Shown here: positions 26,700-38,489 of the stretch, piece by piece
Position numbering within the stretch: position 1 is the stretch's first letter
How the letters are laid out: every line of letters begins with the position of its first letter
DNA from: Fasciolopsis buskii
Lineage: Eukaryota > Platyhelminthes > Trematoda > Plagiorchiida > Fasciolidae
Direction of reading: 5' to 3'
DNA length: 64,000 bases
Assembly (NCBI GenBank): GCA_008360955.1
Contig: LUCM01001730.1
Coordinates: forward strand, 62,001 to 126,000
Position numbers and translations under genes: made by a program
Notes under the pieces: generated by a model
The model's input: the letters and a program-made list of their open reading frames with translations, nothing else
Told to the model about the DNA's origin: nothing
Database searches by the model: none

Positions 26700-26871
26700 A
26701 ATGTGACTCTGCTGACCAGCCTAAAAACACGTCGGGGAGGTGGGTACTGTCCACCAGGTGAACAGTGATTGCTTTCGTGTTGTCCCTAGTCGGTCTCAAA
26801 CTAAGGCTCGTGTTGATATGCTCCCGAATGTGATCATTCAGACGTACCCTTTTACGGCTAAAGTAGATTGC
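26700..26871 (-). mobile_element. Penelope-type GIY-YIG endonuclease fragment
   Basis: An uninterrupted minus-strand frame reads AIYFSRKRVRLNDHIREHI, RPTRDNTKAI and TVHLVDSTH. This fits the pattern of Penelope endonucleases (YxGxTxRxLxxRIxEHI...RPT....AIxxHLxDxGH). The flanks do not continue clearly. The fragment is short, so it is a moderate call. It lies in the intron before the zinc-finger exon. Confidence 0.45.
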
Positions 26872-27865
26872 ACTACGGATTCAGACAAACTGCTGAACTA
26901 GAAGCTTATCTTTGATTTACGACGGAAATAAATTTCGGAGGAGAAAGATGAACAAATATCAATACATATTTTAATTTGCTTATTCAAAAAATTCTCGATT
27001 TGTCTTCTTTAAAAGCTAACCCTTGATGGACTGGACTTGACGTATACAGTAGCTGATTTGCCGTTTAACGAGCTAATTGGAATCTCCATTTGTTTCACAT
27101 ATTTATTTGAGTTAGCTGCTGATCTATCACTTAGGTGGAGTTAATAATCAGGATTTTGTTGCCTTTGCCTCGGGCAATGGAATTCTTGCGCTGCACTGCA
27201 ACGAGACTTTACTCTTTTGCATAACCTTTGATCTGAGTTGTCCCTAGGTGAAGGTCAGCTAGGAGTGACCCATTCAAATCATAGCGCAGACCAAAGTCCA
27301 AGTCATTTGTAGCTCCGGACTTCTCACGATCGCCTGTGATCAGAGTGGAGGCCAGTTTTTTACGTTGACCGAATTAATTGCTTAGCACTAAAAATCAGCG
27401 AATTCGTAGATGTGCTCCCTGTTACTTCCGTTTACCTTGATATATAATCCGAATCAACATCTTATCCTAATTGCATCTTATTTCCCAGCTGGATTATCCA
27501 GCTGTTCTACATTTGACGAGATAATGCGACAGTGGGAACCTACACATTAGCCGACATCTTCCGGGAAGCTAAAACTAGGATCTTCAAGTTAAAACTGGTG
27601 AATGATAACTATTTTTCATCATATCCTAGATGGTTACTCGAACAGTTTCAGTCTAGCAGCCGCTCATTTTTTATTCTCACATTCTATCCCAGAGGTTGTC
27701 TACTCCTATTTATCTCAGTAAGCAAAATCAAAATTTGAACATTTAAATTCATCGGGCACATCAATAACAATCGTCCCACTTTTAGCCCCTCCCGATAAAT
27801 GAAATATCATAGAAGGCTACTGTTTAATGCAAAAGGCCTAAATCTTTACTATCCCTTTGCAACAG

Positions 27866-28369
27866 CCCGGAACTCTTGCCACTCGCGGGGAAGAGGATGC
27901 CATTAAGGAGAAAGGGAAATCACCAGGCTCCACCTCGACTACAGATTGCCCCTCATCTCCACCGGAAAGCCAGTTCAAAAGTGCACCGAAATTAGTGTTA
28001 TCACCTCACGAATCTTGCGGGATGAAAGAAACTACAGATTTAACGTCTACTAGAAAGACTTCTGGTGATGCAGCCAAATCAGAACATGCACAAAATTCAC
28101 CATATCAAAGTAAGGATTTCATGACATCTGTGGCAACTTCACCAACCCAACCAAAGGAAATCGACCCCACGTTTGCTAATATTCATACACTCCTGAGTGA
28201 CCGTCCGGCGAATCTGGATTGGTGTCAATGGCCCGTTTGTATGGCGTATTACATGTACGGTAATTGCCCATTTGGAGAAGCCTCCTGTCCGGATGCACAT
28301 GCTTCGGCGGACTATAATCACGTGATCAACGATAAAGGTTTGGTTCGGGTCTGTTTCGATGCTCTCGGC
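27866..28369 (+). CDS. MBNL: Muscleblind-like exon with CCCH zinc finger
   Basis: A 504-nt exon in phase 0 at both ends. Its acceptor is CCCTTTGCAACAG and its donor GGC|GTGGGT. The first 115 residues are Ser/Thr/Pro/Lys-rich. Then come WCQWPVCMAYYMYGNC and SCPDAHA, a CX8CX6CX3H finger at residues 125/134/141/145, followed by DKGLVRVCFDALG, which opens the second finger (Cys163). Known: muscleblind proteins carry paired CCCH fingers with the spacing '(E)VCxxxxxGxC...H...VxxCxDxxKGRC'. They bind YGCY-type RNA and control splicing. The second finger finishes in the next exon. A stronger-looking donor GTAAGT lies 9 nt downstream (28379). Confidence 0.88.
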
Positions 28370-31300
28370 GTGGGTGGAGTAAGTCATGTAACTCAACGTT
28401 CGCAGTTTACTCTGGTGCTTGGTGTAATGATGTCCGGTGATGCCGTCAGTCTGAAAATTCACTTAAGTAGGCACTTTCACTGTTAAAGTTTGCATCTCAT
28501 CCAGTTATCCGAAGGTTAATAAAACACGTTTGTACAGAAGAGAAAATACAACTTGTTAAACGGGATTTTTGTTCGACAGTCATAAAAAATCTAGTGTTGC
28601 ACAACCAGAAAGAAAATAACGTGCGGAATTTTATTCATATAGTGCATAGAAGCACTGTGCCACCATCCCGTTGTTAGGACGCAACGACAGTGCACTTTCA
28701 TCTCTACCGGACTGGGATGCAAACTCGTGACAAACGACTGTGAGTTCGACAAGGTGACAGCTGGGCTATACGGGATGGCTCTCAGATGCCCACAGAAATC
28801 TAAGGCCGTATTTTAAAGCGTCCATCTCTTACTGTCTTATTCCGTCCATAGCATGCGGATGAGCAGTATTCGGTTCTTATCACTGATCGATTTGGACCTT
28901 ACTACTCCATATTGGATGAAATCAGGATTAGGGACTCCCTATGTCTGATAGGATTAATAACGGATATGGAACAGCTGACGTTCTGTGAAACGAATGATTT
29001 TTCGATGCGATGGGAGTAACTAGAGAAAATTCGAAGATCAGTTACTCGTAAGTGTTTTCTTCCAGTGATGCTTGCAGGAGTTGACGTTGTTTGCGTATTT
29101 TGGTCAGCAATTCACCTAGAACCATTTCGCTGGGCTTACGGAAGAAATGTTTCCAGTAATTTTTTTCAACTTCTTCAAAATTTCCTGTAGATTGTCGGGG
29201 GCTGCGTAATGTATATCCTATTCGTCTATCAAGTGAACATGCCTTTTCGTATTACAAGCTGTTTATGCGTCATTCAAAAACATTTGTAGAACACTTTCCG
29301 GCTTGTGTAGTGTTGCAGGTCCTTACTACAGGCTAACGGTCCGCTTGGATGTTTCTTTTATCCTATCAGTGCATTTTTTTAATTTCAAATAAACCGATTT
29401 CTTCGCAGAATCAGCTCGGTTCTGCGTGAGAAATTTTCAATTTGCCATTTTAATGATGTACTAGATTGCTTTCTTATGACAAAAACAGCGTTTTTGCTTA
29501 GGCATCCATTAACCTTCCACCAAATGCGCTCTTGGTTTCGCCACTACTCCAGTTCACTACCAAAAGAGAACTACGATTAGTGGGAAAGAGAGTGAGGAAT
29601 AACAATTTGAAGAAATGCATAAAAAGAGAGAGATTTTGAATAAAACAAAGCCACCTGATGCCGAGTTTAATCGGAACACCCAACGTAACCAGCCACCTTT
29701 TAACTAGATCTCGTGAATCCCACCACTATGATTTTACTGCACCCAAATAAGTTATTCCATTAGTTAATGTTTTCATACGTTTTGTCATGTCCCGTACTGA
29801 CCAATTTCAACCGTCTTTCAAGCACTGTCCGAATTGGAGAACGGCGTATGTCGAGGCATGCCCAAACATGTGTTATATTTTAGAGGTCGAATTTCGTGAT
29901 TCACTACCTTACGCTTAACTTCTGAAGTACTCACAAAATTCACGCCACCATATCATACCATTACTATGACGACAATGATGTTTAAACTGAAAGTCTTTGC
30001 ACATCTGCCTCAACGGCCATGTTTTTAAGTAGCACGACAGCACTGATCACACTGTTGCCGTGCATGTCCGACGTTGGATCGATAAGCAGATATCAAGCCG
30101 ACACCACAAATGTATTAAGTTAACGAATACCAATTTAGCCTTCTGCATGCGCAAAAACAATTTTACCGTTAAATGATCATCATGTGAAATACAACTACCC
30201 AAGCAAATAAATCTGTGTGCTTTCTGTAATTCTCCTCCTGCAGGAAGAAGATTGAGCTTCAAGCCAACCAAATCCTGCAATATTTTGCAAAATATATCCC
30301 AGAAGTATACTCAAAATCGTGCAGAAGTTCCGGAAAAACGTTCCACATACGTGGGGTTCTCGCTCGATAGCATAACCCTCTTCTCATGAGAATAGGGCGA
30401 CTCGGAGTGCCCCACGTCTCGCAATGAATCAGGGTAAGATTACGGAAATCCATAATTCGGCTTCGGGTGTGTGTACACCTCTGAGCGAGAGATAACGTGA
30501 CCTAATTGCACAATCGAGTATAAGACAATGATTGGGAGTAAGCCCAAATTAAACGTTTTTGGTAGGAACCATCTACGACGTCCTTAAATTTGCAAGGTCA
30601 AAGGTCGAGTCAAAATGTATCAGTCTCCTAACGAAGGATTTTTCTCAGAATCCTGGTTCAAATATCCATTTTCCCAGAACATTGAGTGAGTTCTGCAAAC
30701 TGGTTCTTTCTTTTGAAGAATTCAGACTGAATAATCCCTTCAAATGTTCACTCAAGCAAAGCGAACACACATCTGCCGCGCGGACAGGAGGGAGTGATCA
30801 CCGAAAGTTTGCTTCGCACTGAGTTACTAAAATAATCAACCGATCATAGGTATCAATGGCACTTTGCGCATCGCGCTTGCTGTCGTGAGGAAAGTAGGCT
30901 TTATGGCATAGGGCTAATTTGAAATAAATAATTTAAAGGCTTCTTCGATATTCCATAGTAGTGATAAGTGTGTTCAAGTGGCATTCTTTTGGAATTTGAT
31001 CAGGCCTCAATTAAAGGATGATGAGTATGCAATGACGGGAAGTAGAAATAAGAGAAAGCTTCTGCAAGCAGCATTTTTCATTTTGATTATTAATTAAACG
31101 TTCATGATGAATGAGGAATCACTTAAAGATGAGAGCAATTTGCTGAACTTGCTAGTTGAACTGTGATTATCTACCGGCATCTAGACCCCAATGCGTGGTT
31201 GCAAACTACAAATTTTTTCGAATGAACTGCCCGAAATGCTCAGCATGGTTGAGTGCATTTAAATTACGAAAGTTCGATCATGGTGAGAACAATTTTGTTA

Positions 31301-31629
31301 GGTGAAAACAACTGATCTTCAAAAGAGTTGTGATTGACCGAAATCAAACGGTGCAATTCTGTGCTTTTTCTTGCTAATTCTCACAACTCGTTTTGTTCAA
31401 GCTAGGAAATTGCTTCGCCCTTTGAGGTCAGAATAACGGACCGAGCTACTGAAACGTTGAACTAGTGCACTCGGGAATACGGATGATAGTGTATACAAGT
31501 GCACAAAACTGTTTTTAGTGCGATTGACTGGCGGATGGAGATATTCAGTGTTGTTCGGAATTTCAAGTGTGTTCATCAAAACTGAAACTCTTTTATCTTT
31601 CTCGCTACTATATTTCAAATAACCTTCAG
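28370..31629. other. Last intron of the muscleblind-like gene
   Basis: 3.26 kb between the two halves of the zinc-finger pair. It contains the antisense LINE relic at 29650-30300 and otherwise nothing I recognise. Confidence 0.75.
29650..30300 (-). mobile_element. RTE-like LINE 3' relic (antisense in muscleblind intron)
   Basis: Minus-strand translation gives LQDLVGLKLNLLPAGGEL, HRFICLGSCIS and RLDICLSIQRRTCTATV, then YLKTWPLR after a stop. Further on come VRDMTKRMKTLTNGITYLG and WWDSRDLVKRWLVTLG. These are the C-terminal landmarks of flatworm RTE-like LINEs (xFxYLGSxIS, RRDIRLSxKxRVYxAxV, ETWPLR, MTWxxxMKxLT, GWGPRDxxxxWLETL). Stops and frameshifts show it is dead. The sequence is well diverged from the 18-20 kb copy. 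Confidence 0.8.
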
Positions 31630-32118
31630 AGAATGTGTCTTCGACGTCCCGGATGCTGTCGGTTTTTCCACGCCCCGGCTCACATCCGTTATCAGATGCT
31701 GGAGATTAGACACAGAAACCGCCAACGAAATTATCGTTCGTCATCACACCAGGCAAGACCAAATCAGTTCTATCTGGATTCGATGCTGTCACCTACGACC
31801 GAATGGGCAGTTCACGGTGAAGGTCAGCCATCATCAATGAACACTAATATTTCGGGTTCCACGTCGACTGAAGCCACCATAAGCATGGCAGCTGTGGTAG
31901 CTGCGTTGATAGCTCGTCTGGTTATGGAATCAAGTCACGCACAGGATACGACTAAACTGTTAGACCGCCTGGTTCACACCTTGAGCCAGCCGGCAAGATT
32001 GATAAGTTCACCATTGCATTGTCCAGACCAGCAATATCTTATTTCGCCGTACAACACGGGTTATCCAACGGGGATTTACGCTTCTCAACATCCCGGACAG
32101 CATTACAATGCTTTTTAG
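31630..32118 (+). CDS. MBNL: Muscleblind-like terminal exon
   Basis: After the acceptor AATAACCTTCAG, in phase 0, the exon reads RMCLRRPGCCRFFHAPAHIR. This is the second half of the CCCH pair and matches the muscleblind 'GRCxxxxCKYxHPPAHL' segment. Joined at 28369, the finger spacing is CX7CX6CX3H. An Arg/Gln-rich stretch, an Ala-rich segment (ISMAAVVAALIARL) and a Tyr/Pro/Gly-rich tail ending HYNAF follow. The stop is TAG at 32116-32118, giving 162 residues. In the family, such tails are low in conservation and mediate localisation or self-association; here that is an inference. Confidence 0.88.
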   Translation, partial: RMCLRRPGCCRFFHAPAHIRYQMLEIRHRNRQRNYRSSSHQARPNQFYLDSMLSPTTEWAVHGEGQPSSMNTNISGSTSTEATISMAAVVAALIARLVMESSHAQDTTKLLDRLVHTLSQPARLISSPLHCPDQQYLISPYNTGYPTGIYASQHPGQHYNAF

Positions 32119-32138
32119 GTCAGAAAAAATGTCGTGTG

Positions 32139-32144
32139 AATAAA
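32139..32144 (+). terminator. Poly(A) signal AATAAA of the muscleblind-like gene
   Basis: A canonical hexamer 21 nt after the stop codon, followed by a TG-rich stretch. It supports 31630-32118 as the last coding exon with a very short 3' UTR. Confidence 0.7.
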
Positions 32145-32159
32145 ATGTGACCTTTCATG

Positions 32160-35100
32160 TAACGGGTGCTGACTCGTCGGAAAATCTATAAAAGTACTGA
32201 TACTCGGTTGGAGTAGTTGATGGCGCAACCTAATTCCCACTCTTTATAAAATCAGGTTTACCACAATTATGCTCTGCCTCTCTTTCTACCTCGTTTATTC
32301 ACCTGAACCTCTCGTCCACTCCCGATCAAATATTTTTCTTATGATTTATTCTCAGTGACCAAATTTGGCTACTTTCATCGTTTCTATGTCTTACAGTGCT
32401 AATACTATATTTTTAATTGTTGGACTGGACTTTCCTAGCTTTGTTTACTGGGCGCTCAATCTGTCATCTGAGTGAGTTGATTAGAACCTGTTCAAAATCA
32501 GCAGATCATGCATAAAAGATTGTTTGCTCAATTCACAGACATTTATTCGTGATATATATATATATATATGATTAGATAAGAGAGTATCAAATCTTGGTTA
32601 ATCGGTGTCTTTCATTTTTAAACTCATTCTACTCATAGTTCTCAACTCACAGTTTTGACGTGAAAATTTTGTTGAATCACTGGAAAACATCACTGTGCCG
32701 AACTCACGGGAGTTCAGCCACGTTGAATCTGCCTTAGCAGCCTTCCTTTCACAAATACATCTGTATTTATCACCCATGTTAGGCAAACACAACTGATCCC
32801 ACAAAGCACGAAAATCCATCTTTCTGAATGATTACGTTGACTACAGCTTCGTGAATCGTGAATGCTTCCCGGCGATGAAGGTCTTCCGGTATAACGATAA
32901 GTTTATGGTAAAAATAAAGACAAGATTAAAGTGGTTGTAAATAACACGTGTCACCTGAGAAAAGCACATTAGTAGTTGACCAGCATGTTGCAGTCGCTTT
33001 AGAGGGTGGTTAGTTTCCAAGGTATAGAAATCACGTTACTCAAAGTTGAGATTAAGTTGTTCACTTGCTCCTATCTAGGCCATGTGAATTCATCACACTT
33101 CACAGCTACCGTCAATGAACAACAAATACCGATCAGTCAATGAAGCTTCTCTATGTAACCTAGCTTTTCCGATGAGACCGGCCACTAGCAGGCATGACTG
33201 CGGGTTAATCCTTCTACAAAATGTGCGTTGCACTGCTACGTACTTGTTGATTTGGTTACAGAATACTAACCATTGACGACAACATAGGAACCAAGTTAGC
33301 TCAGTACTTCTGACCATGCGTGACGTAGGCTCATTGGGTCGGTGGTAACACACTACACGCCTTCATCCGGAAGGTTCGGATTGACAATTTGGGCATATGA
33401 CAGTGGCCAAGCACCAACCATGCAGTTCAAGCCGAGCAAAACGCGAGTCTGATGTTTCCGTAGTTTGTGTGAGAGGCAGCTAGGCAGAGAAAAAAATAGG
33501 AAACCATAATCGAAGTACAACAGTCGCTCATAAACGATGAGACTTAGCGGAAGCATACTAAGTGTCATATCAGTTGATGGAACTGGGTGTATCTTCCGTT
33601 TGTTAGCATGACTAATGTGCACCGATTCAGTATTGCCGCTTCTTGCATTTGGTCTCGATAAACCTTCAGCATGTCTGTAGAACAAATGAAGACCAGGCGA
33701 ATGACTTTCTGGAGCGATTCACTGAGTTTGATTAAAATAAACTCCCTGAGGGGAACCCAAACATTAACAAACAGTCACCTTGACGAGGCCATGCCCTGTG
33801 TAATTCTACTCTCAACACCGCGATGAAAAAAATTTTTGTCGGTGCAGGATGGTGCTCATGTTCCCGGTGACATTCGTTTTCTTAATTCACAGTAAACGAA
33901 GGCTTGTGTGGAGGGTGAGGAGACTGAATAGACGGTGTTGTGACTCGTAATCCTTTTAGTTCTCCGAACCATGCTACGTAAATCCCACTCTACCTTTTCA
34001 TTTATCTATAACTTCTTCGCAATGGTTATCTCACTCTTGCTCTAAGCTTGCTTCCCGTGCTGCACACAAAATGTACTTTCTGTTCGTGCGTCACACAGTT
34101 CCGTTCGCTTTAGTACCTTCTGCTCCTTACAGTTGCAATCTATTGCACATGTGAAAATGCATCCGTTTTAGGCATGTAGCGTCGTCCACTTGTCCTCCTT
34201 CGTAGCTGTTTAATTTGTCGTCTTAAAGATTAGTAATTTTTTTTCGTCTACAGGCGATAGTTCGTGGCCGGTTGACTTTTTTGCTCACTTTTATATATCG
34301 CCGATACTTTGGCTGTTGTTTCTGTCACCTTTCCCTGGCGTTCCCTTCGTTTAAATTATGTCCGTATATCCAATATGGTGGTAATTACACAGATCCTTGT
34401 CACAAGAAAAATGACATCTGTCGTGCAGGCTTCTCCTCAGCATTCCTCTTTAGTCCTACAAATTCCCAACATCTCATCGCTAAAATTCAAGAATGGATGA
34501 CCAATTCTGGCACCACTGACTGTGCCAGTCATCCCAACAGTATGCTCTAACTATGGGTTTAGCTATTTTGGTGTTTCTTTTGACGTGAAAACAAACATCG
34601 TGATCAACTGTGTGGTTGACTGGTAACACGTTCAATGGCAGGAATAATACAAATCCCTTGTACCTTTTTGATTCCCGTTGAAATCACCTTTTTTAACCAA
34701 CCCAACATAAATCCAGGCACACAATTTTGTCTAAATAAGTCTATCATTTATTAATCCATTGTGGGCTCTAAGGTCGGGGCGTTGAGTTGCATATCAACCA
34801 GTCACTTAGATATTGAGCAGTCATCTGTTGTCACCCATTGAAACCGTGTGCGGATGTATGACAGAGTCCTGACTGTCCCACTTTCTAAAGGTGTGCCCTA
34901 TGGGTTATTGCGAAAGCTCTTTCAAATGCACTCGTGCCCAAAGCACTGATTAGATTCTGACGGAAGCTGTGCGGTCAGAACTGGCTCGTTGGAAGTCCAG
35001 CGGGCAATCTGGAGACCACGGTCCCGACTGACTACATTCGAATGTGGAATGATGGTTAGGCGAACAGAAAAGTGGGCTAAACAAGCAGATTCGTTTCACC

Positions 35101-38010
35101 AAGGGAATTCCGATGAGCACAAGTAAAGGGGACTGTAAACTGACACGACCAGAAACGCCCAAACCTAATCCACCTTAGTTATTTAAATATCACTCCCGAA
35201 TAATCATTTGCCCTTTCACAGAGACCGGTAAACGAGAACTCGGTGCTATGCTTCCAATAATCCCAGTAGCATTAGAATTATTCTTCTCAGCTATTAAACG
35301 TGAAAGCATGTTTGGATGGACCACGAATCGAAATTGTACATTTGGCATTCTTGTAAATATATGGAATACTACATGTCAGAGAGAAATGAAGTTGTGCGTT
35401 CAAGCTTACTACCGTGATTCATGCAAAGATACTCGGCCCTTAGTGACCTCACAATTAGCCCACAAAACAACCGTCATATTGAACCCAATATGACACGTTA
35501 CCTAACAGGATAGATAGAGTTCTCGCCTACGGGGATAAATGAACGCCCAGCAAACGATAGGTTCGGTTGGGTCTAAAACCAGAACAAATGTTTTTAGACC
35601 ACCGCACGGCCATCTGTTGCAGTAACTAAGGGAATTATATGCTAATTTTCTTTTAATTTTTTATTCAATGGTCTGACGAGGTGTCGCCTTTTTAAATCCT
35701 TGCAACCAACTTTAGTCTAATCTCATCTAAATCTCTTCTGACACATCACCCCGTGTCAAAAATATGAAGATCTGCATCTATTTATACAAAATACCAATTG
35801 GAGACCACTAACAGAACTTTCCAGGTTTTTCCACATATTCTGCTTGCGAAACATATGATCTTGGCTGTGTCACCTTCTAATTGATAGTAAAAAAATCCTT
35901 GCATGGATGCACCACATGCATTTCTACTGGATAGGACCTAAAATTGTTCCACGATGCCATGGCGGAGAGTGTAAGAACCTTTCAATCACCAGCCCAGATT
36001 ACTCGTCGTAAATTGACGACCATTGTCAGAATATGTCATTGAGTCAGCTCTAATCCACCAAACAGAAAAGATGATCAAATATGCTTATCGTTTTTGATTT
36101 CGATGTGCTTCGGATTTCGTCACTGTCAGAGCGACCTTCGTATTTGGATCTTAAGATGTTTTAAATGTGACTGTCTGTACATGAATTGGTCACTGCTTTT
36201 AGGCCTTTGTTTCCAGAGGAGTGTCACTTGTCCTTCATGTACAACGAAATATGGAATGTAAGTTGCATAATCGAAGTAGAAAGGTGTCTGGAAAAAATGA
36301 GGTAATCACGCCTTCAGCGCTATCTGCGTATGAGAACGAATTTTAGCTGATGTGTATACGTATTGGGACTAGTTTGCGATTGAAGTTTTTACTTGACATC
36401 ACACGCTGAACCAGTCTCAAAATTACGTGAAACGCTGCCCTCACTTCGGAAGTTCAGTTAATTGCATTGGGTCAAAAGTCCAAAGTTATCAATTACTTAC
36501 ATAGATGGTGCTGCTTTAGTTTGATCAGTCATTTTAACGAGTTCAGAACTTGGTTATTATCGACCAGAGACATTCACGGACTACCAGTGCCACCGTAATT
36601 TGAGAAAATTAAGGCATGAATACCGATTAACGGCAGACAGTTCATCAAGGATGACAAACTGGTTGTGAAATAATCGTTTTCACGTACCCGTTTCAGCAGA
36701 GCGAGCAATTCATTTAGGTCATCAGTTTCATGTGAACGCAATTAAATACTGGCGAATATTTGCTGAAACACTAAACAATGTTTGAAAATATTGAACATTT
36801 ATTGTCTACAAACTTCGAAGTGGAAGCAAAATGACACAAGTACAAAAACATTTTGAACACAATACCATCAAGAGCTTCCATCCGAGAAAGAGCAAGGATA
36901 TATTCGGGTATGGCAATTAAGTTGTTGCTTTCATCACTCGTATAATGCCAAAGCTTTACCAAGTGGAAAAGACTGAGGAATACAGTAACAAATAAAGGCT
37001 ATCAAATAACGGTTCAAGACATCTGTTTTTGAGGGTACAAATTAGCAAGCACAGAATGGACAAATGCCACGACACTTTGTCTGCAGCAGATCAAGGACAT
37101 TTTTAGTGGGGTTACTTTAAGCAAAATATCCGAAGCTGGTCGTCTTCCCATTCACATCTTTCCATTCTTTCAGTCGGAGTGGACATAAACGTTAAATTGA
37201 AATTGGCTCGCCAATGCCAGTGAGCTTATTGCATCGGAGTCACACAGGCATAAAGCCGCATTCTTTTAGCAGGGTGACAACAAGTTCGGTGAAACTGGAA
37301 TCTTCGATATAAGAAGATCCCCCTTTCTAACGTTACATCCGTTGGGGTGACCTAGTAGCGGATTTTCCTATCTCCATGAAACGGCATGAAAACGTTTGCC
37401 ACGGGACTAGTTGTACACTGACTAGGTCCGAACGCGTCTGATATATGGCCAACTGCTGCTCGGGTGCATTTGCTACAGTAATGGCCTCTGGTATCACAGT
37501 GTATACAGATTAACCCTCCGAAAAAGGTCGTCTATCAAGCCGATTCACATAATTATTCACATGTCGTCATTGCGACGAAGCATTAGTTTTCTGGCTATTT
37601 TTAAATCACTCTGCTTTTCAAACTTACGGATGCTGAGATTATTTCCGATATCGGTGACCTTTAAGTAGGCGAAAACCATGGCCACTGTCGGTCCCGTTCA
37701 TGCAGCTTTTCATTTCCGGCCGAGATAATCTGCTAGTTCGAACCTAAACGAGTAGCTATGGCTGATGCATGCAATGAGCATGGAAGTTTGCCAATCAACC
37801 AGGTAAAATTGATGCAACAGTGAAGAGAGTATTTGGATGCTAAACGGAGATGTCTAGAAATTCATAATTCTGTCTGTGTCCCGAGCGATTGCGGAACTGA
37901 TGGACCAGACTTCCAAGACAGATCTGTTCAAATCTTGTATATGTTTCATGCATTTGAAGGTGCCTAATCAGTGAAGTGGTACACACAAAGTGGTCAAGTG
38001 CTGCAACTCG
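32160..38010. other. No gene recognised
   Basis: Frames at 33353-33685 (minus), 34272-34550 (plus) and 35248-35493 (plus) are the longest and have no known motif. Confidence 0.55.
32552..32569. repeat. (AT)9 microsatellite
   Basis: Eighteen bases of alternating AT. Shorter AT/TA runs occur near 9925, 17810, 22545 and 39915. Confidence 0.95.
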
Positions 38011-38019
38011 TAAGATTGA

Positions 38020-38480
38020 TTTCTCTGAAAGAAGCTTATGCTGATGTTCGGTATTTAGAGCTCTTGGGCTGATGAGACATCTTGCTAGTTACGGGATGAT
38101 AGACGATGTGTATATGTATATACACTCACGGGAAGGGCGTACAGCACCACAGCCCGTGATGTTCTGCCTTACGGTTACAAGAGTTGGCCCATCCGTGTTG
38201 AGAATGCCCGGTGACCGCTTGTGTCCTACCCCACCAATTTCTCCGAAGCATTGCTCATGTCTGGTGGGGATATCGGGTGAGCAATGACGAGTTGCGTCGT
38301 TGTGTTCGGAGCAGAAGTCACCCTCTCACTGAGATAGTAGCTGTACGTTGCCTTCGGTGACTTGGACAGGCACTGCATATACCGTTTCGCGCATGCTGCA
38401 CAATGCTCGGAGAAGCGACTTGGCGGTCATGCTATGAAGTGGCGTAGAGGTATGGTGAAGTTAGCCTCGGTTAGTGTTTT
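38020..38480 (+). mobile_element. RTE-like LINE 3' relic
   Basis: Across shifting frames: LKEAYADVRYLELLG (about 38028), VLPYGYKSWPIRVENAR (about 38160-38210), FLRSIAHVWWGYRVSNDELR (about 38238-38297), then SHPLTEIVAVRCLR and LGQALHIP. These are the LLYGxETWPLRVExxR, LRSIARxWWxxRVSNxExR and LRWLGHxLxMP landmarks of the RTE-like C terminus. Several stops and frameshifts. The plus-strand frame at 38072-38287 is a shadow of this relic. Confidence 0.8.
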
Positions 38481-38489
38481 CGTTCAGGG

